A stretch of 64,000 nucleotides of DNA, taken from NCBI GenBank assembly GCA_964017185.1, contig OZ024875.1, positions 32,931,456 to 32,995,455 on the forward strand, given 5' to 3'. A program made the position numbers and the translations under genes. Each line of letters opens with the position of its first letter. Position 1 is the first letter of the stretch. The notes below the pieces were generated by a model. The model had not been told where the DNA came from. It searched no databases and worked only from the letters and a program-made list of their open reading frames with translations. Of the stretch, positions 1-12,164 are shown one piece after another. Origin of the DNA: Rugalucina vietnamica (lineage: Eukaryota; Mollusca; Bivalvia; Lucinida; Lucinidae).

Positions 1-52
1 TATGATCTAAGCTGTTGGTGGGACGTTAAATCCCAAATCAACCAACCAACAG
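1..52 (+). repeat. 3' tail of a SINE-like repeat
   Basis: The segment ends in a GGGACGTTAAATCCC-type motif followed by CAACCAACCAAC. A related GGGACGTTAAACC motif closes the tRNA-like repeat near 55905-55925. I read it as the 3' end of a tRNA-derived SINE whose head lies outside the window. It is short, so confidence is limited. Confidence 0.4.
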
Positions 53-339
53 AACACGTCACAATACAGTTAGTATATGTAGGAACTAGGAAGTAAATAC
101 CAAGTTGGATATATTTATTCTCAAAGTGTAAGTCTTATGATGGTTTTGATTCCATTTGATTTGCAATCCAAACAACATCATGATCAAGCTTCCAAAATTT
201 CACCGAGACCAGTCATAAGGCATGGTCGCAAACAAAATTGAATCTTAAGGCCTTGTAAGACATAAGTGTAAGCCACTCTTATCTTTATAGAAATAAAGAG
301 ATTTCCCAAGAAATGTGCAAAACCCAAAAAGTTACTTAG

Positions 340-490
340 AATTATAGATGACCCCAAAAAAATAATTCAGAAAAGGCATGACCCCAAAAAAATATCCATA
401 AAAAGCTCACTACCCTAAAAAATAACTAGTTTTTCTGAAAACCCAAAAAATTACGGAAATTCAAAATTTTGACCCCAAAAAAGTCAGCCT
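340..490. repeat. Degenerate A-rich tandem repeat
   Basis: Several imperfect units carry the core GACCCCAAAAAAAT or ACCCAAAAAATTAC, at irregular spacing of roughly 30-50 bases. The open reading frames that cross it have no recognisable protein content. It looks like a decayed minisatellite. Confidence 0.5.
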
Positions 491-1153
491 CGCCTATGTA
501 TACAGAAAATTTCAGAGTACCCCCCCTGGGTACTGTCCAATGTTGTGACAATTCGAAGTATATCAGAATTTTCATTAGTCAGGAGCCAGAGGAACGTCTG
601 AAAATTATCAAGTCTCATAAAATTCTTGAAGTCATTAATGCCGTTTCAAAAAGCTGGTTATTAAACTTTAGACATTCAATCAAAAAGTGCTACGTACTGA
701 TCTCCTATTGCACCTGTAGAACTTTTGGCACACAGTCCCTCTGACCTATCCTGCTTAATACCTTTCAGTCTCTATTTTAAGTCTATGAGAAGAAATTCTT
801 AGCCTTGTAATTTCTAGATGTGTAGTCTTGTCTTTCAGTGTACCAATTATTTAAATATAATTTATTTAGTAATGTATTTCTTTAGATTTTGACTGAGAAC
901 TATATATACTCAACCTTGATTTCTAATATACTACACAACTGCTTTATGCTACTGTGCGAAGCATATATCTTAATTTATATCTACTTTCTTTGGACACTTC
1001 ACTGTATAACAAAGTGTCTGAAGACATATTTCAACCCTTTGCCAAAAGAGCAACACATTTTTTACAATATCCAAATAAAAGTGAGGTCCGCTCCCAATGA
1101 TGGAAATACAGTGAAGTTGGAGTGTTTTTCCAAGAATTGTTTGCAGATTAATT
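491..1153. other. AT-rich intergenic DNA, nothing recognised
   Basis: The stretch contains short open frames on the plus strand (for example 889-1155), but their translations show no domain, signal peptide pattern or splice structure I recognise. I see no gene here. Confidence 0.5.
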
Positions 1154-1264
1154 AATCGTGACGAGAGAAAACCGGTCTTCGTGAGTTTGGTACAGTTACT
1201 TCACAGCTGATCTGCGCCTTTCTTTTCGCATCGGCAAAAATCCAGTTTTCTCATAACGCGGCTC
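1154..1264. mobile_element. Internally deleted copy of palindromic GAGCC MITE
   Basis: The left part reads GAGAAAACCGGTCTTCG and the right part holds GCTGATCTGCGCCTTT followed by TTTTCTCATAACGCGGCTC, the same blocks that flank the full 220-255 bp copies between 10.7 and 20.8 kb. About half of the element is missing. AATT occurs on both sides (1150-1153 and 1265-1268), compatible with a 4-bp target duplication. Confidence 0.6.
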
Positions 1265-4200
1265 AATTCTAATGAGGTTTATGAAAAAAATCTATAATCA
1301 TTTCTTCAACACACATTACAGACAAACTTATCCTTCGTACATGTTCTTAGCGACTTCAATGTCGGAGTTGGAACAGACCAATAGTCATTGAAAGGAGTAG
1401 GCCTACATGGAATAGCTTCCGAAGGTAAAAAGTGTCCGCCTACAAATGTATATGTGCTAAATATGCTCTTCTTATCACCAACGCAGTCGACCGACGAAAG
1501 AACGTCCTTGGTGGAATCCCATTACAAAACCTGCAATCTCACAGAATATGCCATAGTTTGGAAAACAAACATGCACGATGTCAAAGAAGCAAAAAACAAA
1601 TGAACAGATCATAGACGGTTTTCTGTTATGTCAAACTGAATCTACTGAAAATTACAGCCTATGTCAAATTGATGATCTAAGATTACAGCCTGCGAGGCAA
1701 ACGCGAATCAAGAAAACCCCAAAGAGCTTGAATGTATCAACCCCGAACCAGGACAGCCCGAGGAGGTTAAGGACATCCAGTTCGCGACTAGCAAGGCAGT
1801 TTAAGAATGAATGAAGACATTCAGAGGTGTTTTGAATATACAGTATCCTAGTTCGGTATCAACGAAGGCAGCCTACATCTCAAAGATATTTGCTTGGCGC
1901 GACAGCGTCAAGCAATTGAAACGGAATGAGGATTTCTCCGCAATCTGTGGGGTTTTCCCTTCAATCTGTGGGGTTTCCCTTTGACATCCAGGGGCCTGGT
2001 TCCAGTCGCAATGTTTTGCTACACTTCTTGCATAATAAAGCAATTGAAGACGGAAACCAGACATGTTCTCTGCCGTTTTTATTAGGACTTGTGGGAAGAA
2101 TGACGTACTTGGATCTAACGTTAAACATTTAGTTGACGTTCTGGGCGGATAATGCTAAAACCCGGAACTTTGTCCTAGGTCCGACCAAGTACGAAAGCTT
2201 GAAATCCACCGTAGCGAGAAAGTGTTCATGACCGATGCGATCCTATCGAGTTACCGAAAAACTCCACAAACCTACGAAAAACCACAACACACGGACAAAT
2301 AATGGTATGTACAGACTAGCCAAGCGTTCCTTTTAACAAGGAAAATTTATTAAGACTCCTGACTGGAAGAGATTTGGCAAACAAGTTCAGCCCAGTCTTT
2401 TACAGACAAAACCACGACATCCAAAAATTTTATGATGCACTGAAAACAATTTAGAAGCCACTTCACTACATATCGCAGAAGGCAACATTCACCTCACTAT
2501 AAAGAAACTACCTTGGAAAATTGGACGGAAAATAAGCTTCAATATAATAGTGTGCCTGATTACGCATCAAGAAGCAATGCCATTGTACGGACACAGACAG
2601 CAACAAAAAAAAAAAGTCCACATATTCTTTTAAGCGGAAACCCTAGTACCTGTGACAACCAATTGCTTGACAGCATGATGTCTGTTTCTCGCACGAATGT
2701 GCGTCTCGGTCAGACTGAGCTCATACCAGAAGGTTATATGGAATCAGAAAGAACAGAGCATCAATAAATATAATGTTTAAAGCAATACAACTTAAAGGGA
2801 AAAGCCAATATCAAAATGTAAAGAGCCTTAGAAAAAGTCAGTCATTATGGACATTATGAAAATAGCTACCCACCAAGATCCAGAGCAATAATGCGGCCGC
2901 AAGATCGTATACAGTCATGCTTTTAACAAATTTGAATGATGAATAATTACCCGAACACTTTTCGGTGACTCGCGGGTCAAACAGGCTGCGTTATTGCACC
3001 AATACAGTACAGCACAAGTTGGCTTCTTAAAGAAGCCAAGTTTTGGGCTAGTCTGGTTTATGTCAAGTAGATACAAATGGACAGTAGTTTTATGATGAGG
3101 AAATAAATTGGCCTAATGGGGTGGTTGTATGTAGCTGCTAGGGGCTATACATATACATTTCCTCTTTTTTCTTTGAAACTACATGGTCAATGAAAGCCAT
3201 TCCGTATGGTGTTTCCTTGCAAAGGAAAAAAATACTTTTGTTTTATTTACCTACATGTATGTCAAATGACTATTACATACTGCAAATATTTCAAAAATCT
3301 TCTAAAGAAACGGAAGTCTTGGAGCTGACAGGATGTGAACAAAAACCACTTTACATAGGCTAAAGAAAATGATAAACTGATTGATTTCTTATGAAACTTT
3401 AAATGGTATTTACATGTGTTGGTCAAAAGGCCTTTGTACAATCGAAGACTTATTAATTTGCAAAAGATAGAGTAATTGATAGAAAATCTCCGCTTTTATG
3501 CCAAATACAGAGAAAAAATGTCCTCAAAGTTAGTGTTTACATTAAATAGGTGATAATATTTGACTAATAACAAAGTTGACTTGAGGTACAAGTTGACGAC
3601 AGTACGAGTTGACCACTGAAAAAGTACTAGTTGACCAGGAACGAGTTGGTTAAAAGTACTAGTTGACCATAACTCATGCAGGCTACCGCCTCTAAACCCC
3701 AGTAAAAGTTAAGATTTTGTCACCGTTTAAGGCAGGATTTTTAAACAAGAGCATGCAGTGCGCATTTTAGGCACACCTCGTGGCACGAAAACTACGCAAA
3801 TAGATCCATTACCAGGGGGGCAGAGACCAGTAAAAAATGAAACGCTGCCTGCGATTGGCCCGAAGTGTGGGCAGATCTACCGCGGTAAATTTAAGATGTA
3901 ACGCTACCTACCATTGGTCATAAATGCGTATCTATCAAATGTCCTAAATGTCCTTTGTCACATGATAGTATAATCTTTCTTGAATATTTTGCTACATTGA
4001 TCTACTTAATCAGCTGCTGTTTTGCCGTGCAATGGCCAAATTGCGGATGTAGTGATTTTCGAATAATCATTCTTTCATTGTTGAGAAATTTTGGGGTGTC
4101 CCTAAAAAGCGAAAAGTACCGTCCTTGGATGCTGGCTAACCCCCTATTTTTTGCTGTACTTGTACACGGCCTGGGGCGATCTCTCGTCTGCTGAATGTGT

Positions 4201-4300
4201 CGGGGTCCACTATAAGCTGTGAAGCATATGAATGAGTCTTGTTTTGTGGCAAATTGCAATGGGAGTCTATGGGAACGATAATTATAGGTCTCTGCCCTAG
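1265..4300. other. Intergenic DNA without a recognisable gene
   Basis: Open frames at 1388-1814 and 2513-2767 give low-complexity peptides without any motif I know. A short plus-strand stretch near 2140-2230 reads like coding sequence for about 30 residues and then stops; it may be a transposon relic but I cannot assign it. A small AGTTGAC tandem cluster sits at 3574-3668 and is listed separately. The rest is unassigned. Confidence 0.4.
3574..3668. repeat. Short degenerate tandem repeat with AGTTGACCA core
   Basis: AGTTGAC or a close variant occurs about six times within 95 bases, often preceded by GTAC (for example GTACTAGTTGACCA twice). Spacing is irregular, about 13-30 bases. No coding frame or promoter is evident. 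Confidence 0.5.
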
Positions 4301-4314
4301 ACCACTATACTGTT

Positions 4315-4545
4315 TTGGGCTGATGCCCAAAACAATGATGTTTTCTGTGATGCTCCAGATGCTTTTCGGCACTATGATACTGTCATTTCCCATCAGGTTA
4401 CTCTTGGATGGCTATAGTTATTCAACCTTAGAGGCTGCAGCCAAACTTGATGTGCAGACAGATGAGCACCTCTGTACAGCTGGCACCAGCCGAGAAGAGA
4501 CGTGAAGGTGGACTATTATGACCTTGCAATCAGTTCAAATTAACA
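4315..4545 (+). pseudogene. Decayed LINE reverse transcriptase fragment
   Basis: The plus-strand translation contains FSVMLQMLFGTMILSFPIR and LDGYSYSTLEAAAKLDVQTD, which lines up with the FSMMLFAMHMDAF...FPIRYRFDGNIFNLRRLQTKVQTDV part of the better preserved LINE at 6.8-8.2 kb. The DNA also matches in blocks (ATTCAACCTTAGA, GATGTGCAGACAGATG). It is a short relic of the same non-LTR family, not a gene. Confidence 0.5.
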
Positions 4546-4989
4546 ACATTTCACAAGTCAGCACACGGAAAGTCTGGGAAACACTTTCTCTCTGTTGTAC
4601 TACTGCTGGAAAGAATCGGCTTGTGTCAGGGTTTCTCATCATGAACAATATTGCTATAGTGTTGTGTACTCGTATGTGTTAACTTGATTAAGAGGGCGGC
4701 TTACCATTTGGACCACCTTTTAACATTAAGCTCTACACAATATTGAATACGTTGCAATTATTGAAATTTATATCGACGTCAACTGGCTCAAGATAAACTT
4801 ACAAAGTCATCATTTGTACAATTTTTATCTACATTCAAAGCATAGGCCTTTCTTATTTCAAGATCACCAAAAGTTTGTAGCTTTATTGTTATATCATTAG
4901 GACAATACGGACAAACAAACTTGGTGTCTGGAAAGTTCTTTCAAGGAATATCTTTGCAGACAGTTGGTTCGCACCGTAAAACGTATAAG

Positions 4990-5184
4990 AGTCTGTGCGT
5001 GAGAAAATCAACAATTTGAGTTCCGACCAGGTCCGACACAAACCGGGATGTACAGTCACAGAAGATGGTTAGAGGCTGGAAATTTTGGATGTAGAAAGAA
5101 GAGGAATTGTATCATCTCTCTGATCTGCGCTGATCTGCGCCTTTGTTTTCGCCTATGCAGATTGTCGGCTTTTATGAAAACACA
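4990..5184. mobile_element. Degenerate GAGCC-type palindromic MITE
   Basis: The copy shares TTCCGACCAGGTCCGACACA, the CACAGAAG block and GCTGATCTGCGCCTTTGTTT with the intact copies further right. Its termini are eroded and no target duplication can be read. It lies just downstream of the first USP gene. Confidence 0.6.
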
Positions 5185-5370
5185 GGTCAGGTAAACACAA
5201 TGATATTAAACGATCAAGTCTTTAAAATACATTAAATAAAAACAAACTGTAATATAACTTTTTGAATATATCCACCAGAAGCATCATGCTGTTAAGTCAT
5301 TTAAATAAGTGCCCCAGGTGTATTCAAACAACTAATTGTTCAACATTTCATCATCAGCTAGCGCAAGTTT

Positions 5371-8300
5371 CTAACTGTGGCGATGACGATGATCGTGGTG
5401 CTGGTGATCGTCTTTATGCCTGCAAACCAACACTGGCACGTGCGAATGGTGCAGCACGTGATCACTGACGCTGCCTAACAACGCCCTGCCCACCTGACCT
5501 CTGCCCCGCGTTCCCGTGATTATCAAGGCTACGTCTTCTTCTTCTGCAACACGTATTATTTCATTTCGAGGATGACCATACACTTGCATAACTTTTCCGT
5601 TCAGCTGAAAATAAGATATTTTGATATATATGTAGGCATATATGACTATACAAGTTTGAAAGCCACCACCCAGTTAGACCGTTGACTTTTCATTTTTTTT
5701 CTCTCTCATTTTACGTAGATCTTTCTTAGTTGATACCCATATCATATGTTTTCTGCTATCGCTTTAATACTTTTGTTATTAAGTAAAGGGGGTTCTCCCC
5801 TAATGATGACCATTTAGGATTGGTATTTAGGATATGTGCTATTTTATTGTGGAACTGAATGTGCCCTTGTATAATCTAATTTAAAATACAGAGTGTGACT
5901 GTTGACTTTGCGAGCTTTATATTGTGTAGAGAGGTAACTCACATTGTGTTTTTCCAGCAAGTGTGTGAGTTTCTGTAACTCTCTTTCGGCTTCTACCTTT
6001 TCATCAACAATAACACTTTCTACCAGACTCACGCTACCAAACTCTGGAGCTGAAATAAATCGCAAAGTTAGCCAAGTACCAGTGCAAAACACATGGATTT
6101 TTAAATGTTCCAATTTTGTTCAAGTGGAGGAAAATTATGCTATTGCCACACCACAAACCACACCATTGCTATAAATCAAGGGGCAATTAGGCCTATTTTA
6201 CAAGATTCCATCTCAACTTAAAAGTGTGGACAGCTTTGATGACGCCGACAAACGTCATGTGTAGATCTACATTTTATTTTGAAGTTGTATTGCTATGGAG
6301 ATCATGCTTACTGTTCCTCTGTCCTTAAATCCATTTTGACTTTGTGGTATTCTCCAGGCTTTATCAAGATGTGTAAGCAGCTGATTAAGTGGGATTTTTG
6401 ATACTTACTCAGCGATTGATAAGGGAATGATGTCTCTGTAACTATCTCAGATTTTCACTTGTGGATGTATTCTCCATTTTACATTCAACAGTTTCTCCGC
6501 CGAGGACAATCCTTGAGGCTTGTACACCTTGGCGAGAATGTTACCAGCGCACAGGGCGTTGTTGAACTACTTTTCTTGTTTACATGGTACCACCAAATTT
6601 CTCCGTGACATTTGTCCTTGATTCTGTTTTCTTTATCAACTAGGAGTCTCGCATGTTCCTTGGTCTTGCAATATCGTTGATCTTTGTAGGCAACCTTTTC
6701 AGAGACTGAGCTCAGTGTGTAATTGCACTTCAATATTAGACTAAAAAGAACTGGACAGAAATACAATAGTGGTTTGCGCTTTTAAGGCGTTATAATCAAT
6801 GAATATATACAGAAAAGACAGAGTGACGATAGACATGATCTTCACAGCAAGACAGCTTCTGGAGAAATGCCAAGAACAGATTGTAGATCTATACATGACA
6901 TTTGTCGACCTCACCAAATCTTTTGACACACTTAGGCGTGATGGACTCTGGAAGATCATGGCCAAGTTTGTCTGTTCACCCAGATTCATAGCAATGGTGC
7001 GGCAATTTCATGATGGCATGCAATTTTAAGCACGTGTGCAAAATGATGGAGAGTTCTCTGAACCCTTAGAGGCAACGAATTGGGTCAAACAAGGCTGTGT
7101 TATGGCACCAACACTGTTCAGCATGATGCTTTTTGCCATGCATATGGATGCTTTTCAGGACAGTGACACTGGTTTTCCAATCAGGTACCGTTTTGATGGC
7201 AATATATTCAACCTTAGAAGGTTGCAAACTAAGGTGCAGACTGATGTGCTAGATGGGTTCCTCTATGCAGATGATATGGATAAGAATATTCTGCTCAGAG
7301 GCAAAAATGCAAAGAGCCATGGATCAAGTCTCACAGTCATGTGATAACTATGATCTCACAATCAGCACAAAAAGACAGAGGTTATACACCAACCAGCACC
7401 TGGAAAACCGTACAATGAATCAACCATCACTGTGAATGGACAAAAACTACAAGTTGTTGATAAATTCACCTACCTGGGAAGCACTCTTTCCAGAACAGTG
7501 CACATTGATGATGAGGTCACTGCCAGAATTGCAAAAGCCAGTATGGCATTCGGAAGACTCCGTGCAAATGTCTGGGAACGAAATGGAATTAAGCTTGACA
7601 TCAAGCTGAAAGTCTACAAGGCTGTGGTATTGCCAACCCTCTTGTATGCATGTGAGACCTGGACAGTGTACCAGCGTCATGCAAAGAGACTTAACCATTT
7701 CCACTTAAAAGCTGTTTGAGAAAGCTGTTAAAACTTAAGTGGCAAGACAAGATTCCATCCTGAAGAAAGCAGTGATGTAAAGCATGCATACTGTCTTAAA
7801 GCTAGCACAGCTAAGGTGGAATGGCCATGTTATAAGAATGCCTGAAGAAAGTCTTCTATGGAGAACTACAAGAGGGAAAGCGCTCTCAAGGTGGCTAGAA
7901 GAAACGCTACAAAGACACCCTTAAAGCCTCTCTGAAGGATTTCGACATACCAGTTGGGTCTTGGGAACATACTGCACAGGAGCGATCAAAGTGGTGAGGT
8001 CACATCAACAAAGGAGCTCTTTATGAAAAAAAAAGAGAATCTGTGAAGCTGAAAGGAAACACAGAGAACGGAAAACCAATACCAATGGGCCAGTAGCTGT
8101 TCCCATGACATTGACTTGCTCTACTTGCAACCGACAGTTTAGAGCTAGAATTGGCCTAGTCAACCATCAAAGGACTCGCCAATACACACGAACCTATTCA
8201 AGAAATAATGATGTTTTTTCTCATTAGTGAGAGACGAACGACCATATACAGTGGATTCGACTATAGCGAATCACTAATAATGTATAATTATCTACTGTTT

Positions 8301-8732
8301 ACTTACGCATGGTCAGGAGTCTGCTCAACTCAACGCAGTGGAACAAAATGACATGGTCTCTAGCTGTCTGGATATTCTGTACGTAATCTGCAAGAAATTA
8401 TATTGTTTTACTATTATTAAGCTGGATAGGATGAATGGAAAAAATACTTTATTACACTATGGACCATTACAGTCTGCCAGCTTTATGCCTATCTGTCAAT
8501 TCTCACTAATGGTCGAGCCTGATTTAGTTACAATAATTTGATACTCTGGTACGTAGTGGTCATAAATGTAAAACAATCTATCTGAAATGACATCGGGCGA
8601 CAAAAAGTCTCATCAGATAAGGCCTTACTGCTTAATATGAAACAGCAATGAATACTTACATTCCAGGGCATAATCAGCATAGTGGCTTCCGTCCATGGCA
8701 ATTAAAATCTTTCGTTCTCCGACTTCCTCCAT
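5371..8732 (-). CDS. Universal stress protein family gene USP-1 (4 exons, 164 aa)
   Basis: Exons on the minus strand: 8660-8732, 8307-8387, 5943-6049 and 5371-5604. All junctions are GT-AG (donors GTAAGT, GTAAGT, GTGAGT) and the sum is 165 codons including the stop, the usual USP length. The start has KILIAMDGSHYADYALE, the beta1/loop of the USP fold. The last exon carries ITGTRGRG then LLGSVSDHVLHH, which fits the G-2x-G-9x-G-S ATP-binding signature, followed by VPVLVCRHKDDHQ and a His-rich tail. USPs are soluble nucleotide-binding stress proteins; the exact role in animals is unclear. It heads away from two paralogues at 9.7-11.6 and 17.3-23.6 kb. Intron 2 contains a 5'-truncated LINE in the opposite orientation. 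Model by eye; family assignment strong. Confidence 0.9.
6797..8215 (+). mobile_element. 5'-truncated non-LTR retrotransposon (RT to C-terminal zinc finger) in USP-1 intron 2
   Basis: Broken frames give reverse transcriptase motifs in order: VDLTKSFDTLRRDGLW (6901-6955), VKQGCVMAPTLFSMML (7086-7130), DGFLYADDM (7250-7280, the catalytic YADD), then FTYLGSTLSR and LYACETWTVYQRHAKRLNHF (7465-7700). A C2H2-like CSTCNRQFRARIGLVNHQ follows near 8118-8175. At least three frameshifts or stops break it (for example after 7028, and after 7719). The endonuclease and N-terminal RT are absent, so it is 5'-truncated. It lies antisense within the intron between USP-1 exons 2 and 3. Confidence 0.85.
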
Positions 8733-9050
8733 TTTGAAGCCGCCACAGATAAGTGCAAAAAATGTATCTCTAGTTTGAAATGACACAGTTTAACATTCAA
8801 TGTCGCATTACGTGTGACTTATAATTTCATATTATCACTGGGAGCTGAGCTTGCATAATTCTTTCAAATTAGGTATGAAAAAGGTCAGTACAACAATATA
8901 ATAAATAAAAAAAAAACTGAGATCCTTTAAGAGCAGTGGGCATATTTACGAGAAAGGTGATGGGCCATGCCGTGGTTTCGGCTATTCAAGCTTCTTCAGT
9001 AACAACATAAACAATAAACCATTAGTTCAATACCAATAAAATTTTAAGAC

Positions 9051-9295
9051 ATTTCGGAGGTGTGCTTGCAATAAACAGAGATTTTTGAGCTTTAAAAATT
9101 GAAAGTTTTCGGCTGAAATGTTTTGATATTTTTCTTATTTTTGCTCAAAACATAGATCGTTGGTATACGTTAGAACCGCCTCACCGAGGCGGTTCTAACG
9201 AGTAACCACAATCTATGCTTTAGAGCAAAAATAAGAAAAATAGATATACCCCTGCCTATCCCAGTTTTACTATATAAAAGTCGGGTTCAAGTGGA
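9051..9295. mobile_element. Hairpin MITE (GCCGAGGC family), eroded ends
   Basis: The core is an inverted repeat reading CTCAAAACATAGATCG...TTAGAACCGCCTC and then its reverse complement with CAATCTATGC, centred near 9186. The flanking GAAAGTTTTCGGCTGAAATG and CCCAGTTTTACTATATAAAA blocks match the full copies at 21.7, 28.4 and 37.8 kb. Both termini are degraded. It sits between the first exon of USP-1 and the last exon of USP-2. Confidence 0.7.
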
Positions 9296-9726
9296 CACTC
9301 GGCTGGATAACTAGGCTTTCAGAAGAGGGTTGCCATCCACTGTGATTTAATAAATGAGATGGAAATAGATATAACCAAACATGAAAATGCTGCTAGGAAA
9401 GCCAAAGGGAAAATACATTGCACTGTGATATTTAATATTTCCTCCGTAAAACCAGGAAGACGGACATTGTATTTGGACTTGGGCGTGATTTTATAAAGAA
9501 CCGCATGTTCTGTGGTATAACATACGTGTAATACCACCGGTCTGCATTTAGCAACTGTATACGGTGCCGCCATGAAATTAATATAAAAGAGTTTCTGGGT
9601 TACAGACATTTCTTTAAAAACAGGAGCCGGGTATTTTAATGAACTGTATAAATAGAAATACGATTCTGTCTATGTACAAATATCACAAAAACAACAATAT
9701 GACATGTTTTTTCTCTCTGTCTTTCA

Positions 9727-11623
9727 CTATGGCATAACCATTTTATCTTGTCCGTGGCTATGTCCGTGATGATGGTGATGATGATCGTCTTTATGCCTAC
9801 ATATCAACACGGGCACGTGCGAATGATGCATCACGTGATCACTGACGCTGCCTAGGAACGTTCTGCGTACCGTGCCCATGCCTCGGGTCCCGGTTATTAT
9901 CAGGGAAACCTTTTCTTCCTCCGCAACTCTGATCAATTCTACCCTAGGGCTTCCATGGACTTGCTTAATCTTTCCGTGGAGCTGAAATGAGTTGCAGGCA
10001 AACTCGTTTTCATTAACAGCATGAAAGCATATTGATCATCATTTATCCAACCAATCATACTTCTATGTTTTAGTTAATAAAATGATATCTTCTACAAAGG
10101 GGTCTATTACAAATACATGTACATTTACTTGCAGTCTTTATTGGCGACATCTTTGCATTGTACACGCCTGTTGGGAAATGGTATACTAGTACACCAATAA
10201 ATGCAACAATTCCAAGTAAGGACAGGCTTAGGACCTACTAAAAACCTACGAATACAGAGCTGTTTTGTCTGGGTATATTGTCATGAGCTATGTAACAACC
10301 TGTAGATACATTCATTTCACTATTGTTACTTACATGGTTTCCTTTCATCTTGTCCGTTAACTTCTTAAGATATTCTTCTGCCCTTATCTTTTCATCTTCT
10401 ATCATACTGCTCAACAACTCAGCATTTCCCACACCCATCGCTGCAAAAGAAGACCATGAAGACATAGCTTACGATTTAACCATTATCATGTTTTAGCTTT
10501 CTGCTTGGCGCATAGAATTCATTCCGTACACAAAATCCACAAGAGGAGGTACTGCAACGTAGATAGAGGGACATGGTGAGACCAAATGAATCTAAAGCAG
10601 TGATAATGCAGAAATAAAATGTAGTCGAAATCAATTTATTGATGAAGTGGTAAAGACGCTTTTGGTATGTATAGACAACTAAACAACTTACAGGAACATG
10701 CACGAGAGAGAGAGAGAGATTATAAACATATTAGTTAAGATTACTTGAGCCGCGACGCGAGAAAACCGGTCTTCGGGATTTCCGACCAGGTCCGACACAA
10801 ACCGGGCTGTACAGTCGCAGAAGCAGGCTAGAAGCTTGAAATTTCGGATATAAGAAGAAGAGGAAATATACTATCCTTGTAGCGAAAACAAAGGCGCTGA
10901 TCAGCTTCGCGGTTACCGCGAAGCTGATCTGCGCCTTTGTTTTCGCCTAGGCAAAAATCCGGTTTTCTCACGATGCGGCTCACTTACGATTTGCTGTCAG
11001 TTGGTGATACTCGACGCAGTTGAATAGAACCACAAAATCATTGTCATGTTTGATATTCTTCATATAATCTGAAAAAAGGAATACAAACTATACATATTTA
11101 TTTACACGTATAATTTTATGCACCACTTGTAGCCAGTTTAAGCTTCTACTTTCCTTCGAAACACCGGGTTCTTGTTCTGAAATTTGCATTCTAGTCTAAA
11201 TTCACATAAAATTAGAGAATCACGATTTCTCCCGGTCCTTTAAATAGCTGACCGCACCAAGGCAGTTTTGATTTCTTGTTTGGAAAGTGTAATGCTTCTT
11301 TGCTGTTTCCACCGTTCGTGTTTCTTGATATGTGGGTTCAGGTATCTAAACAGCCATCTTGTGTAAATGCTACTTTCGTTCATAGTACACGTGATGACCA
11401 ATTTGTAGTATTGCGTTTCTTCCTTTGGTCTTTCATTTGGTTCTGTTAACGTTGGTCGGCTTACCATTCATTTTTTTGTAAACAGTTTTGTCGCAAAGTT
11501 GTACAAGTTTGTTGTACAAAGAAAGGTTACATAAAATTTAACATACTTACAATCAAAAGCATAGTTACAATATGAGCTGCCATCCATGGCAATCATAACT
11601 ACCCTCTCCCCTTCTTTCGCCAT
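9727..11623 (-). CDS. Universal stress protein family gene USP-2 (4 exons, 171 aa)
   Basis: Exons on the minus strand: 11551-11623, 10988-11068, 10334-10440 and 9727-9981. The first three are 73, 81 and 107 bp, exactly as in USP-1, with the same intron phases; the total is 172 codons with the stop. The N-terminus has VVMIAMDGSSYCNYAFD; the last exon has ITGTRGMG then FLGSVSDHVMHH, the G-2x-G-9x-G-S ATP-binding signature. The tail HKDDHHHHHHGHSHGQ is strikingly His-rich and could bind metal (inference). The donor of exon 2 (10982-10987) overlaps the 4-bp target duplication of a palindromic MITE. Expected role: cytosolic nucleotide-binding stress protein. Confidence 0.9.
10747..10981. mobile_element. 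Palindromic GAGCC MITE inserted at a USP-2 splice donor
   Basis: The element begins GAGCCGCGACGCGAGAAAAC and ends GTTTTCTCACGATGCGGCTC, an imperfect terminal inverted repeat. Its centre is an inverted repeat with CAAAGGCGCTGATCAGCTTC. The flanks are ACTT on both sides (10743-10746 and 10982-10985), a 4-bp target duplication. The right ACTT is part of the minus-strand donor GTAAGT of USP-2 exon 2. Confidence 0.85.
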
Positions 11624-12160
11624 CTTTGAGAATGTTTCAGAGGAAAAAAAAACTAGGTTATCCAGACAAATTTCTCAGTTCTGTCTCAATAAGCATATAA
11701 TGTCTTAAATTCCTGGTCACTTAAGGTAATGTAGTGTACTTTGTGTGTTGTTAAACGGTTATCAGACCAGAGATTTATCTTTAAAATATTTGTGTGGTTA
11801 AGGCGATATTAGAAACGTAGTTTTGTACTGACACGTGCACTTTTATTCAAGATGTCTTTCTCTAACCCAATTATTGCTATGATTCCCTTTAAGCTTTACT
11901 TATATTAAACATATACGAGTAATTAAAGATTCCATTGGCGCTTTTAGCAGGCTTTTCGGTTGCCAATTTCGCAGCAGGCGAAATTCAGCAGTCTTTTAAG
12001 AAATAGCCCCTTCTATTTAAATTACTATCGTTCAGTGTTATTTTGGTTTTTCGTTATTTACTGCTGAGTTTGGATTTTATATCTGCTAGTCAACTGGTAG
12101 CGACAGTTTTACGTTACAAAGGTAAAAGTTTTAAAGCAATGATCAGGAAATGTCGCTATC
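11624..12160. other. Upstream region of USP-2, no gene seen
   Basis: This is the 5' flank of the minus-strand USP-2 gene. It is AT-rich, contains no convincing TATA or heat-shock element array that I would defend, and no open frame with known content. Confidence 0.4.
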
Positions 12161-12164
12161 AGAA

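Noticed and set aside
1388..2767. Possible small genes at 1.4-1.8 and 2.5-2.8 kb
   Set aside because: No motif, signal peptide or splice evidence; overlapping frames on the same strand give unrelated low-content peptides.
9319..9609. 96-codon minus-strand frame with hydrophobic end, between USP-1 and USP-2
   Set aside because: It resembles a short membrane peptide, but it lies between two complete genes, partly follows the eroded MITE and has no known motif or splice partner. I could not support it as a gene.
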